The notes under the pieces were generated by a model. The model searched no databases and was not told where the DNA came from. It saw only the letters and a program-made list of their open reading frames with translations. From contig AFXF02001845.1 in the NCBI GenBank assembly GCA_000231825.2, positions 1-64,000 of the forward strand: 64,000 nt of DNA. Direction: 5' to 3'. This stretch comes from Tetrahymena elliotti 4EA. Its lineage: Eukaryota > Ciliophora > Oligohymenophorea > Hymenostomatida > Tetrahymenidae. Shown piece by piece: positions 10,701 through 23,144 of this stretch (position 1 is its first letter; each line of letters begins with the position of its first letter). A program made the position numbers and the translations under genes.

Positions 10701-13281
10701 TTGCTAATAATATTTGATTAAAATTAATTTATTTAAAGCTAAAATTAAATTATTACAATATTTTTGATAATTTTTGTAAATAAGAAGTCTGGCTTGTTGA
10801 GGTAAGGAATAAAGAGGGATGCAATATAAATTATATCAGCAATATAGTCTCTGCAAACAGAATCAGTACAGCTTTTGTTAATTAAATTGAGAACCTAATT
10901 TGTGCGTTTTTCTAAGTAAACTCTTTTGTGTTCGTTAATCTTTTATGTGAGAATATAGTAGTGGATTTTTGCAACCATAACGACTTGCTTGAAATCGTTC
11001 AAAACAGTCACGTTATCTAAGAAAAGACCAGTCCTTTTAAATGAGAAAAAATAGAATGAAAATAATTAAAAAAATAAATATATTTTACTAGAAATAGAAA
11101 TGGTGATAGAGTTTTCCCATGTCTTAATTACTGTCTTTGAATGAATAAATAAAGACATAGATTTCTCTTATGCTCAAATCATAGATAACTTTTTTATTTT
11201 TTCTAATGGCTTCAGCTACAATATCATTAATAGGAATATTGCTAAGCATTAATTAAGATAAAATTTTAACAGTAACTCCCTTTTCAAAAAATTCAAGACC
11301 AGAGTCAACCAATTTTTAGAAAATATCATTAATTATAATTTGGGGAGGAGCTGGACAATAACTCAAAGCAAATAGTGCTCTAACAAAATAGTCAGGTGTA
11401 GAATTATCAAGAACTTCAGGAGTAACTAAATAATTTTCTTATTGAACTTAATTTCCTGTTGTTTGCATATTTTTTTATTCTAAATCAGTTCTGTAAACAT
11501 CAATAAAGATTTCCTAAATATTTTTTTTAATTTAACAAAAAATATTTAATTTAAAAGATTTTTCTAGAAACAAAATTAAATATTCAAAATGTAAATCAAA
11601 TTATTTTTTACAGCAATGCTTTAAAGATTCTTTTGAGTCTTAGAAGTGAATGGAATATTTATTTGCTTTAAATAACCTAAAATATTAGCTATATTGAAAT
11701 AAGAAACTTGGTTATCCTTTTCACTAATCATTTGAAGGATAACGTTTGTTAATTTTTCATAAAATTGAATCTCTTCCTAATTATTTTAATTATTTTAAGG
11801 ATAGAATCTTGAATATTTTCTAATCATGTATAAGCAACGAGTCAAAGTTTGAATGTTATCAATATCATAAACTATTTTAATATAAAATATAATATTATTA
11901 TTTTCACTGTTATTCCTATATTCGTTTTTCTTGGTGTGCTAGATATGCTTTCAATCATTTATTTAAACTTTTTGGCTATTTTAGTTAGATGGGATTTAAG
12001 AGTAAAATGAATAATTTACAATCAATTGAAAGAGTTAAGGTTTTCCATAATGAGATAAGAGATGAAGGAGATCCCCATTTGAATAGTGATGCATAGTGCC
12101 AAAATTGTATAGGATCAGATAAAGTTTTAGTGATGTGAAGAACTGAAGAATTAACAATACGAGAATTGCTAATTTCTTTCAAAAATTATTTAGCTTCATC
12201 TTTGAATAAGCTGCAGTATTCATTTTCAATACACAAAAGTTGAGAATACATATATTTTGAAAGTTCGTGCTTTGATGATTTTATTTTAAGGGCATAACTC
12301 TTTTCACATTCGTTGATAAAGTTAGAACGATTCAAAAGAAGACTGATTTCTTTATTTATTGACATAGGAACCATAGCTTCAACATTCTTTTGTTACTGTT
12401 CAAAAGAGTAATTTTCAATATAATGAACTGATTAAGTTGCTTTTGGTTCAACATACTAAATAATATGGTCTCCATATTCATTCAAAACTTCACTTTGGTT
12501 AAAGATCTATTCCAACTAGTTTTGTTGGTCTATTTCTATAACTTTTCTTGAATATTCGCCTGTTCCATTAAGGAAGCTGTTTTGAAATTTGTTGAATTCT
12601 TCCTTAGATAATATTTATTTCATTGTTTTCTTTATTTCTTCATTTAAATTTTCACGAGAAGCAGAGATCAATTAACGTGAATCATTTTCTTAACTACTAT
12701 TTTAGATAGTAGGCTTGCTATCTTCTTTTTCTACTTAGCCACGACCTAAGCTTTTGCTATTTAGTTAGTTGCTTTCACCTATTGAATTTTTCAAAATTTT
12801 AATTGTACAAAAAGTATCTACTTCAAATTATAAAATTTTAAATAATTCAGACTATCTTTGATCCAAGAAACACAAAGATTGAATCCAAATTAAAATTTTT
12901 CATTTCTAATTTAATTTTTTAAAAATGTAAAACAAAATGTTTACTTGCAGATGCAGCGTCTTCTGAAATAGTTGGTAAAGATTCAATGATAGCTTATATA
13001 AGAGATTAACGGGTACGATCTTTTGGCTTTAATTTTAAGTTTTTACATTCTGAAACTAGATCACTATATTTAAGGTTTTAGACCTAGTTAATGTAATTAA
13101 TTTATTCCGATGTGTAGGAGTTGTTATCATAATTGAAAACAGAAATATCGCGTTTTTTAATGGACGAATATTGACTATTTGACTTAAAACTCAATTGACT
13201 ATTTTTTAATAATTATGCATTTTAGAGTAGATTTGCATTAAATAAACTCCTTTTCTGTTATTAAACTAAACGCTTTAACAT
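7710..13281 (-). CDS. large mitochondrial RAP-domain RNA-binding protein
   Basis: Ten exons, in transcription order: 13281-12945, 12778-12020, 11871-11612, 11513-11089, 11033-10757, 10703-10429, 10369-9635, 9579-9471, 9415-9137 and 8855-7710. They sum to 4602 bases with consistent phases, about 1533 aa. The N-terminus MLKRLVQQQKRSLF is a classic mitochondrial presequence. The bulk is helical and unrecognised, resembling FASTK/OPR-type solenoids. The last 90 or so residues form a RAP domain, with SLTRMKIELLEKHHGWTIYP then YYERW. RAP proteins act in organellar RNA stability, processing or rRNA maturation. Without the intron at 9580-9634 the frame stops at a TGA, so it would be split into separate genes. 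The join at 8856-9136 is the least certain; an independent start at 8846 is the alternative. Confidence 0.8.
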
Positions 13282-14332
13282 ACCCTCTATTTTTATTGAA
13301 ATATGTATCCTTGATAAATTAATAATATATCTTTGTTAAATTTCTTATTTCTTCTAAGAATGCAAACAAAATTTGTATTTAACTCTAATAAGGCTCTTAT
13401 TAATTAATTTATGTTCTCTTAAGTATTGTTAACTTTGTGTTTTTTTTTAATACTGCTAAAGGAATCATAATAATACTAAATAGGACTAATTTAGCCCTTA
13501 ATTAAAATTTTAATTATCGTTTCTAGAAAACCCTATTATTTCTTAAAATGATTCTTCCTATCAACCTCATATTATATTCGTTAAAAGTATTATTTCGTTC
13601 TACTCATTATTTTGCATTTTAAAATTGGATTGTCATTTGACTAAAGCAATTCATGATTTAAGAATTTAAGTAAAAAAAAGTTAAACATAGATAGAAAAAA
13701 TTTGACAGATGAAATCAAAAGTAGATGTTTTGAAAAAATTAAATTAATTAATTTAAACTTTTTTTAAATAGGGATACTCAAAAAAATTAAAGTAGATCTT
13801 ATCTATAAAGAGATGACAAAAAATTGATTTTTTTTCATTTATTCTAATTATCCTTAAAAAATAAGAAGTAGCTTGCATCTTTCTGTTTTTTTTAAAAAAA
13901 AATAATTTTGGAATAGATTTTTGAATTTAAAATAAATTCTTTTTATTCAATTTAATATTTTTTTTATTTTTAAGTATTTGAGAGAGATTAACGAAGGGTT
14001 ATCATCATCCTTCAAAAATTAAATTGAAATTCAATATAAAAGCAGTCAATAATAAAATAGGGCTATTCATAGTAATAATTATTATTATTATAACCTCTAA
14101 AAATACGAATGTGATTTATCAATCATGTAAATTTTACTTTATAAATTTTATGAGTGAGGGAAATTATTTATTAAATCTTATATTGAATATTTATATATAA
14201 ATAATAACAATAACTTTGACAACTATTTCCAAAAGCCTCATAAGCGAGCTTGAAAAAGTAAACTAGCAAAACAACCATAATAGCATACAAAAATAGAATT
14301 AAATTTATAATAAATAACACAGCTTATTAATC
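13282..14332. other. divergent intergenic region
   Basis: About 1 kb between divergent genes, so it should contain two promoters. It is AT-rich with a short TAT/ATT triplet run near 14073-14092. No coding frame was seen. Confidence 0.4.
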
Positions 14333-15147
14333 ATGAACACTACATAAATTATTCCTACTTATTAAGATGTTAAGTCAGGTACCACATGGCTTGGTGGACC
14401 TACTCATGTTCTTTAAGAACAGCATATTCCTGGCTATAAAGGTCATGTTAAAGGTGTTTAAGCAGAGAGTTTACATGGTAAAACTTTTGCTCGAATCACT
14501 GCAGAGTGCTTAAATAATAGATATAAGAGTGGTTTTATTGTGGATGATGAAGAGAGATTTAAAACCAATTACCAATTAGAATATATTAGACCTAACTTAA
14601 GAAATAATCCAACATTTACTAATAATGCCAGTAACATTCTCAATAACAGATAAAGAGATGATGAAATTGAAAGATTAGAGTTAATTAAAGCACAGTAAAT
14701 CAGCAAATATTAAGTGTTAAAAACCCTTTTTTACCATACATATATTTTTTATCTAAAAGGTTAAATAAATAGCCTAAAACTATTGAAGATGTACCTCCTA
14801 TTGATAGAGTTCCAGTTATTGGATATTAAGGTTTCAGGCCAGTTTATAGACATCCTTTAAAATAAGTCAACGGTCCCACAGAAGAACAAATAAATTTGTA
14901 AGCAAAAACAATTCTTGAACTAACGAAGGGAGATAAAGTAATTAAAAAATATAAAATATTTTCATGTTTTAACAATTTATTTGTTAATTAAAAATTATAA
15001 CTTATTATTTAACTTATAAACAAATAATAGACTGCACCCAAAGAAATTCCTATTGTAGGTTATACTGGTTTCTAAAAGGGAATAAAATCAGATAATATGT
15101 TTGGCAAAACTTTCAAAGATTTAAGCAATGCAAGCAACAGAATTTGA
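14333..15147 (+). CDS. CIMIP2/FAM166-like ciliary microtubule inner protein
   Basis: Three exons (14333-14694, 14760-14937, 15031-15147) give 218 aa. The protein has three short repeats of the type P-x-x-G-Y-x-G: IPGYKGHVKG followed by HGKTFARIT, then VPVIGYQGFRPVYRHP, then IPIVGYTGFQKG followed by FGKTF. This GYxGF...G-x-TF pattern is typical of the FAM166/CIMIP2 proteins that line the inside of ciliary doublet microtubules. A role in axoneme stability is therefore likely. IFT22 and a TTL-like gene lie elsewhere in the window but not in an operon with it. The family call rests on motif pattern only. Confidence 0.72.
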
Positions 15148-15503
15148 AAAAAATAAATTTATAATATAAAATTAAATATATTTTCGTACCTATATAATTT
15201 ACTATTTCTAGCAAACGATGATATCTCATATCCTTTATCTTTATTTTAAATTTATTAAGCAATTAATATATTTTAATAGTTCTTTAATTATAATATAATA
15301 ACTAACTAAGCTATAAAATTCTTCTTTAAAATAAAAGAGTATTTTTTACTAAATTTTATTATCTATCAATATCTAATTCATATTTATCTACCATATAATC
15401 AGTATTTTATACTTCACTTATGTTTATTGCTTACTATATTTTTTGCTATTTTTTAATTTTTTAAATATGTATTCTATTTGTATGTAGCCCCATAAATAAG
15501 GGC

Positions 15504-15519
15504 AGTACCCTAGGGTACT
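15504..15519. repeat. perfect 16-base palindrome
   Basis: AGTACCCTAGGGTACT is its own reverse complement. It stands out as a G+C-rich island in very AT-rich DNA and is followed at once by a TA run. It could form a cruciform or bind a dimeric protein. Its role is unknown. Confidence 0.8.
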
Positions 15520-15523
15520 ATAC

Positions 15524-15542
15524 ATATATATATATATATAAT
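15524..15542. repeat. TA dinucleotide microsatellite
   Basis: A run of alternating T and A, about nine units, directly next to the 16-base palindrome. Confidence 0.75.
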
Positions 15543-15941
15543 TATATCATTCTAAAATTAGATTTTCCATTCTAGGTAACTTTTGAATTAATTTAAAAGA
15601 ATTTAATCATTTAATCAATTAATTCAAAGTTTAATAAAATAAATCAAGTTGAATAAATACATTTTTAAGATTTTTTTCGATTAATAGATAATGTTTTTAT
15701 TTCTTCTTTTGACTGATAAATAAAGTTTGAAGTATAAAATTTTGCTTTAGAATTTTTTTTAAATTATAATTTTATCAATTAAAATAAAAAAGAAAATAAT
15801 GATTTTTAGATTTATTTTGGAAATATTTATGATTGATTATTGTTTAATCTTTTTTCTTCATAATTTTGCAAAAAATAAAAATTTGTTGAGTAATTAATAT
15901 ATTAATTAGATAGAATATTCTTAAAAATAATAAAGACAACA

Positions 15942-17528
15942 ATGAATACGATCTTAAAAAAAAATATTTTGCATAGCATCAACTAATTTTAGTTATTTGG
16001 TATCAAAAATGTTAAACGTTTTAATAGCATGTATAGATTTAAAGCTCACTTCATTCACTAATATTTTAAGACATATATTAAATTTACAACTCTTGCCTCT
16101 TTGCCTTTATTGCTAAATTATTGTAAAGATGACGTAAAGATGATTGATAAATGTGATAAGAATGAAGAAGATTAAGTATTATCAAACAAATTTACTGAAT
16201 AAGAATTGAAAGAACTTGAATAAACAGTTGAAAGATTCCCTAAAAATTTATCTCTCAAGTATAAATTGCTAAATTAATATTTTCTTCTGAACAAATTAGA
16301 TAAAGCAGAGAAGTTATTAAAAGCCTTAATTATTGAGGATAAGTCTAGCCATAAACCTTACGTCTACTTAGGTACCCTGTATATTAGGTAAGAAAAATTA
16401 TAAGAAGCTATAAAAATTCTTAATGTAGCTATTAAGAATCACCCTAATTGCTAGGAAGCTTATCTTTTAATTGCTTCGATATATAATAAAAATGGTAATA
16501 AGGATAAAGCAGTAGAAATATTTAAAAAGTATATTAAATAAGATCCGAAAAACTCATCTATTTATAATGAATTAGGAAATTATTACATTGAATAGTTTAA
16601 TGATTATGAGAAAGCCTAAAATATCTATGAAGAAGGTATTAAATAAGTTGGTAATGACCCTTAACTCTTATGTAATATTGGTAAAGTGTATTTGTAAAAG
16701 TAAAATTTCTAAGAAGCAAGAAAATATTTTGAAGAAACTTTAGCTATTTCAAAAGATATATATTTTGCTTTTATCTATTTAGGAGTTGTCAATTTAAAAG
16801 AAGATAGAATTGAAGAAGCAACAGAAAATTTTGAAAAAGCTATGAAGTTAGATCCAACAAAACCACTTTCATATAGAAATTTGTGCAACATGTATTTTAA
16901 TAAAAAAGATTTTAAGAAATCTCTACATTATAGTAATAAATGGGATACAGTACAACCCTCTTCAGCATGGAATTACGCTCATAAAGCCTAATGCTATATA
17001 TCTATGGAATAATTTGATAAAGCTGTTGAAGTACTTTCTAAAGCCACAGAACTTGAGCCTAACAATGATGATAATTACTTTTATTTAAGCTATTCATACG
17101 ACAAGATGAATAAGCATGAAGAAGCATTAAAATACATTAAAAAGTGTATAGAGATAAACCCTAATGACCCTCAAGCATTTTATTAGTAAACAATTTATTT
17201 GCTTAAGTTGAAAAAATATGATGAAGTAATACAAAGCGCTGAATAAGAAATAAAATTGGATCCCAAATCAGAATAGGCTTACAGGTGTATTGGAGATGCT
17301 TATTTTGCTTAAAAAGATTTTATGTAAGCTATTGATGCATATGAAATATATCTTTAATTGAAATAAGATCCTTAAATTATTACAAAGTTAGCTAATTCTT
17401 TTTATATGATAAAATAATATGAATAAGCCCTAGAATTGTATAAAGAGGCAGCTATGATTGAACCTAAAACTATCTTAAAAAACTATTCATTAATATTCTC
17501 TTCAATAAAGAATATGCTTATAGGATGA
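15942..17528 (+). CDS. TPR-repeat protein, probably mitochondrial
   Basis: A single uninterrupted frame of 528 aa. The N-terminal 60 residues are basic and free of acidic residues (MNTILKKNILHSINQ), followed by a short hydrophobic stretch TTLASLPLLLNY near residue 50. This suggests a mitochondrial presequence or signal anchor. The rest is a run of about ten tetratricopeptide repeats with the typical spacing of Gly/Ala and aromatic residues, for example EAIKILNVAIKNHPN, KAVEIFKKYIKQDPK and KAVEVLSKATELEPN. TPR arrays are protein-binding scaffolds. The layout is loosely like Tom70, but nothing here proves a role in import. It has no introns, unlike most neighbours. Confidence 0.85.
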
Positions 17529-18073
17529 TAAATTAGTTTTTAATTAAATAAAAATGAGATATATTATTTAAATTAAATTAAAATATAATATATTTTTAAT
17601 CTCTTGAAATAAAAATTTATATTTCTTTCTCATCGTTTTAAAATCAAAATTTTAAGTTTTCTTAATTTTAACAATATAAACAAATCAAAAATTTTGATTT
17701 AAATTATATTTTAAAATATTTTTTCTTGAATAAATCAATCATTACCTTGAAATATTTTTGCAAATATAAAAAATTTCCTTAAATTAATAAGGAATATTAT
17801 TTTAATTTAAAATTAAATTTTTTTAAAGATATCCTTTAGTGAAGATCATTAATATATTGGCTGATCTTTTCTTTAAAATCAACTTAATCTAGTAAGAAAT
17901 CCTTAGACCTAAAATTATATAAAACCTATACTTTTTAATTTAAAATAATTTAAATTCTATTTTAAAAGTTGATGGTTTTGTCTATCTTGCTCGGTACTAA
18001 TTAAAATTTTCTTTAAACCAGTTTATTAATAAAAAAATATCTTTCCTAAAAAAAATTAAATGAGTAATCGAAA
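17529..18073. other. intergenic, no feature seen
   Basis: About 550 bases of AT-rich DNA between two same-strand genes, with no motif or open frame worth naming. Confidence 0.4.
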
Positions 18074-20125
18074 ATGAAATATATAAAATTTATCTTTCTT
18101 TGCTTTTTCTCATTGAAATTAATTTTAAATTTTAAAAAGAAAATTTTAGAGAATTTTATTCATAATAAAGATATTAAAAATGGTTATTATAAGTGGATGT
18201 TAATCAATTTTTAAAAATTTTTGCTCTTATTCTAAAGATATTTTCCAATAATAAATCTTAAAAACGCATAATCAAAAAAATATAAATTAAAATTTGCAAT
18301 ATTTTTAATGATTATATTATTTGCTTTTTTAAATTTTATCACATTTGTCCACTCTTAGAGATGGATACAAATGTAAGAGAGATGCCTAAATAAGACATCT
18401 TGTTAGCTTAATCTTGGTTGCTAAGCTTAAGTTTAACATTGCTCTGAAGGATGCTCTATTTATATTCACAGAAAAGATTATTATGAATGTTTTACAGAAT
18501 GTGCAAAAATTGACTTTAAAGATAATATTTTAAATGAAACATAAGAATATATAAAATGCCTTACTTCAATAATTGAAAGGCTTAAATAAAAAACTGATTT
18601 ATAAACAAATTAACTTAGTGTTATTTAAAGAAAGTAGAATTATGAGCAGGATAAATATAGTCATACAGGAGAGACTTTTAAAATTTTAAATTGCTAAAAA
18701 TATGTAGATTATCCTGAACTTAGAAAAAAAGTTATTATTAAGCAAGGAGTTAAACAAAAAATGATTTTTAAATATTTTGAATCAAGATGTGATTTTTATA
18801 TTTAAGTTTTAGATGATACACTTGCTAATGACTCATCATTTTATTTTAAATGGACTGATTATGCTCATTAATAAAATTATACTATTTTTTAAGCTGGAAA
18901 ACAGATAGTTAATCATATACCTAACTCTCGCAATCTTCTTTCAGATAAGAATAGATTTATTTTAACTATGGAGAATTTCGATCAATCTAAAGATAATCCA
19001 TACAAAGTTAGATCCCATCAAATTCATTTTAAAACTTACTTATTTCATATTGATTAAGAGGTCTATACTACACAAGAGTAAGAATTCTTTGATAATATAG
19101 AAGGAGGATATTGGTTAGCTAAAGATCCCTATGGTTCATTAGGTATCTTAAAAATAATTTTTGTCTCAAATGTATTTTAAAAAAATAAATTATGTTTAAA
19201 TAGGTAAAGGAATTTAGCTTTTTAGAGGTACGAAGTAAATAAAAGAAAAGATAAAACAATACAAATCAAATAAATAGGAGTTGCTTAATGACTTGTAAAT
19301 CAAAGAAAAAAGGCCTTATGTTTCTATGTTTTAGGTAAAAATCGATATAATTTATTAATAGCGTATTTAAACAATTTCTTTAAAAAGGTAATATAGAAAT
19401 ATTTAGAAAATCCTTTTTTGATTGATGGAAGAAAATTTGATATACGTTCTTACGTTCTGATAGCAAGTGTAGAACCTTTAGTGGTGTTGTATTAAAGTGG
19501 GTTTATTAAAAAGTGCATCTAAAAATATGATTTGAATTTTGTTGAATTTGATGAAGATGAATCAATGAAGCACCTTACAAATAGGAGCTTTTAGAAAAAG
19601 AATGAAGATTATGAAAAAAATGCTGAGGAACTTATGATGAGTATAGAGCAATATGAGAATTATCTTAAGACAAAAGAATAGTTTTCTGATGAATAAATAT
19701 AATTCTTATGGAATAAAGCAAAGAAAACAGTTTCATATAGCATCCTAGCTGCAAAAAAACATTTAGCAAAGAAGAGAGGATATTTTTAGATGTTAGGAAT
19801 AGATTTGATATTTGATGTCAATTTTAATGCTTATATTATCGAATATAATACATCTGCAGGGCTTTTCATGGATTTAAGTACTCATCATTTAGTTATTCCA
19901 TAGCTTATCTAAACAACTCTTGATTTAATTTTAGATTCCCATAGATAAAATGTAGACCTCCACTAATTTTGGAAAAATCCAAATTAAAGCGATCTAGGTA
20001 AATGGGAAATTTTATACAATGAAGTTTCAAGCTATGATTTTTTGTTAGAATTTGAAAAAACAGAAGAATAATTTGAAAATAAATTATTCAAATAAAGAAA
20101 AAATGAAGAAAAAACTGATTTATGA
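18074..20125 (+). CDS. tubulin-tyrosine-ligase-like protein with hydrophobic/Cys-rich N-terminus
   Basis: Three exons (18074-19142, 19204-19334, 19388-20125) give 645 aa. The C-terminal half is a TTL/TTLL domain of the ATP-grasp fold: [15 protein letters not shown], then [18 protein letters not shown], then [13 protein letters not shown] and [14 protein letters not shown] enzymes add Tyr, Glu or Gly to tubulin or other proteins. The N-terminus is unusual. Residues near 70-95 form a strong hydrophobic segment ([15 protein letters not shown]) followed by VHSQ, then a short Cys-rich stretch with about ten cysteines. This looks like a signal peptide or anchor and an oxidised extracytoplasmic region. 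A start at 18308 would put the hydrophobic segment at the very N-terminus and is an equally good choice. A secretory TTL-like ligase would not meet cytosolic tubulin, so its substrate is open. Confidence 0.85.
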
Positions 20126-20994
20126 TTGATTATTTATCATAATTCATTTCAAAAATTTTCAAAATTAGTATTTAGTTGGAATTTTTTAAGCTTTTACTTG
20201 TAAAAATTAAATTTAGATATTTATTAGAATGATAGTTTATTTGATTAAAAATTTAAATATAAAAAGATGAGAATAATAATTTCAATAATAAATTTATGAA
20301 AGAATTAAGGAATTATTTTAACCTCATTCTTAGATGCAATTCTTAAAATTCAATTTTTTACATAAATTTTACAAATTAAAAATTACATAAAATATTTAAG
20401 TATAATTAAATCTTAACTTTGAAATAAAAAGGAGTAGTTTGAATAAAATATAGCATAACACTTATGAATTTGAATTTGAGTTATCTAGATAAAGAGTAGT
20501 TTATTATTATAATTATTGAGAGTTTGTGTATTTTTTTATCAGTTTTTAATCACTCTTTTGCTTTTTTAGAAATAATTTTACAAAAAATATTTTTCTGTTT
20601 TTAGATTAATATTTGTTAATGAATTTGTATATCTGATAGAATTATCTTAAATAGTAAATTTGACTTAATTAAAATTGTATTTCTAACTAAAAGAAAGTAA
20701 ATGGTTTGCATAGATATTTATTTGTACTAAAATCTTTGGTAATTTTTATAATTTTATTGAGAATCAATCGATCACAAAATAAATTATAATAAATTATTTA
20801 ATTTTCTTATAATATTTGGTTTATCAAATCACTATCGACTAGTGGTAGCAATTAATTTAATAAGTTTATTGGTGCCAAAATCAACAAATAAATTACTAGT
20901 AATAGATAAGGAATATACACTTAATTACTGATTTTTAATTTGTAAAAAATCAGAAATATTCATCCATCTTAAAAGACTGCAGTAGTAAAAAGCA
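20126..20994. other. intergenic, no feature seen
   Basis: About 870 bases of AT-rich DNA between two same-strand genes. No coding frame or structured motif was found. Confidence 0.4.
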
Positions 20995-23144
20995 ATGAAT
21001 AGCACTTCACTTCCTAAAAAAATTAAAGTTGTTGAAAAAAGTTAAGATTATGGTAGAATATAATTTATTTTTTTTAGACAACTTTATTGATTTAATTGAA
21101 ATTTATAATAGTAAAAGGAGATGGTAGCAAAAGCATCAAATAAATTTTAGGAGAACTAAGATTAAATGATAGGCACAGAAGGATAAATCAAAGAAGAGAC
21201 CGTTATGATTCTAATAATTCAAACGGAATTTCTTTAGAGAGAGAAAGTCAGAAAAGAGCACTTACAGATTATGATTAAGACATTGAATAGTTTAAAAAAG
21301 AACTAAAATAAGCTGAGCAAAGTAACAATAAAAAAGCCTACGTAAGTGTAAAAAACTATCTAGAAATGCAAGATCACTAGTAATTAATATTGAGCAATAA
21401 TTATTTATAAATTACATTTTTTTAACAGGATTAAGATGATTAAAAACTGTAACAACAGTACATAAATGGATAAACTAACTTAAATACTTAAAGATCAAGA
21501 TGAAATGACTCCTGAAATGCTAAGTCTGAGTCCTTTGAAATTTTAAAAGTTAAGAAGACAGCGTTCATATATGTCATATCATGATGATAGTTCTATAATT
21601 AGGAGTAACTTAAATAAAAATACAAGTAGAAATAATTTAAGTGTTTTAGAAAAATCACCACCAAGTCGATTTTCTACACTAAATAATGATATAAGGCCTG
21701 ATTCTAACATAGAATATAAGTATGTTGAATTACCATCAATCTAAAATGCTAGTATTCAAGAAAGATAATTTGATTTTTCTGAAAAAGGATTGAAAAATGA
21801 ATAATCCAGAATGGAAGAGCTAAATTCTTCCATTATAAATGATAGCAGCATTATATAAGACTCTATATAATCCCCTTAACATAAAGCTTAATTAAGAGAA
21901 AAACTCATACCATAAATAGATGAGTTTTTTAGGGGAAGGACAGCTCAAAATTTTATAAAAAGAGCAAGAATTAGAAATCATGTAAATAAATTGATATTTT
22001 TTTAGGTTGATTAAATTTAAATTGCTATAAAAGGATTTAGGAGATAAAGTGCTAAAGATAAATGATAATAAAACGAAAATAATGGGTAATATATTTACTG
22101 ATTCATCGACATAATGCTTAATAATAATTTTTTAACAAATTAGAAATGTATGATTATCATACTAAAAACTCTCGTAAAATTGAAAAATTACTTAGTGATG
22201 ACACTGTTAAGCCTTTTAAATAATATACTGTAATTTATTTTGATTTTTTTTATTAATTAAAAAAATATTTTAAATATAAATAGCATAAATCAGTAGACCC
22301 TCAAAGAAAGCTTTTTGAGTAAATAGAGAATAGCTTAGTGTATAATGAAGCAGGACCCTGTAACTTTTAAATGAATTAAATGTAGATTTTTAATTAAAAA
22401 ATTAACCTTTATTGATAGTAAAATATTATAAAATAAAATTTTAGTAGAAAAAATGTAGATAGTAAAAGAGAAAAGAGATTAAATACTGCATTTAATTAGA
22501 ATTAAAATACTAAGGTTTAAAATGCTGCTTAAAATTAGATTACCATTAAATAAATTACTAGTAAAATCTTTTAGTAGAGCAAAAAGAAGTAATTAGAGTG
22601 TAATACTATTGAATAGAGAAATGTTGATCCTGTAAGGGTGCATTTCTTTTCAGTTGCCAAAGAAATAGTACAATATCATTAGCATAAAAGTAAGCTTTTA
22701 TTTATTATTTTAACAATTTTTTACAAAACCATTGATAAAGGTAAAGGAAATGATAATCTAATGAGGCTGCTAGAATAGAGCATGGCAAACAGAAAAGAAA
22801 TCATCTTAGATAAGCTGAGTGTAATAAATTCTATTAATGAAATGTCTCCATCAAACTAGGAGAGAGTACGGACAATAATGAGAAGAAAGCTGCATAAAAG
22901 AATTAATTTAAATTCTGATTAAATAGCTAAGTTTTTAGATATGCTTGATTTCTTAAAAGATTCTAGTATGGCTATTTCTGATAACTTAAAAAATGCATTA
23001 AAAGAACTCAGAATATTACTGATTTAAGGAAAAATACTCAAGAATGAAACATTCTAATAAATCATTCTATCAAATAACTTATAACTTGATGATATACAAG
23101 TTGAGCTTATTGCAAAGCATTTAATAAATTCAACTAAAGTATGA
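20995..23144 (+). CDS. IQ-motif, coiled-coil-like protein of unknown function
   Basis: Multi-exon gene of about 550-600 aa. The first exon is 20995-21052 and the second begins at 21112; further introns lie near 21381-21428, 22045-22140, 22230-22284 and 22690-22740. The donor of an intron ending at 22443 is ambiguous. The protein is polar, rich in Ser, Asn, Gln and basic residues. One clear motif is IQIAIKGFRRQ (about 22018-22050), which fits the calmodulin-binding IQ pattern. The C-terminal exon is helical (for example QERVRTIMRRKLHKRINLN and KFLDMLDFLKDS). I do not recognise the family. Calmodulin or centrin binding is plausible from the IQ motif. Confidence 0.65.

Larger units (their letters stand above)
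15148..15941. other. intergenic with palindrome and TA run
   Basis: Non-coding AT-rich spacer between two same-strand genes. It contains the GC-rich palindrome and TA repeat listed separately; the rest shows nothing recognisable. Confidence 0.4.

Noticed and set aside
22018..22041. A 24-base GT...AG intron in the IQ-motif gene
   Set aside because: Its length is a multiple of three and reading through is open, and it is shorter than any intron seen elsewhere in the window.
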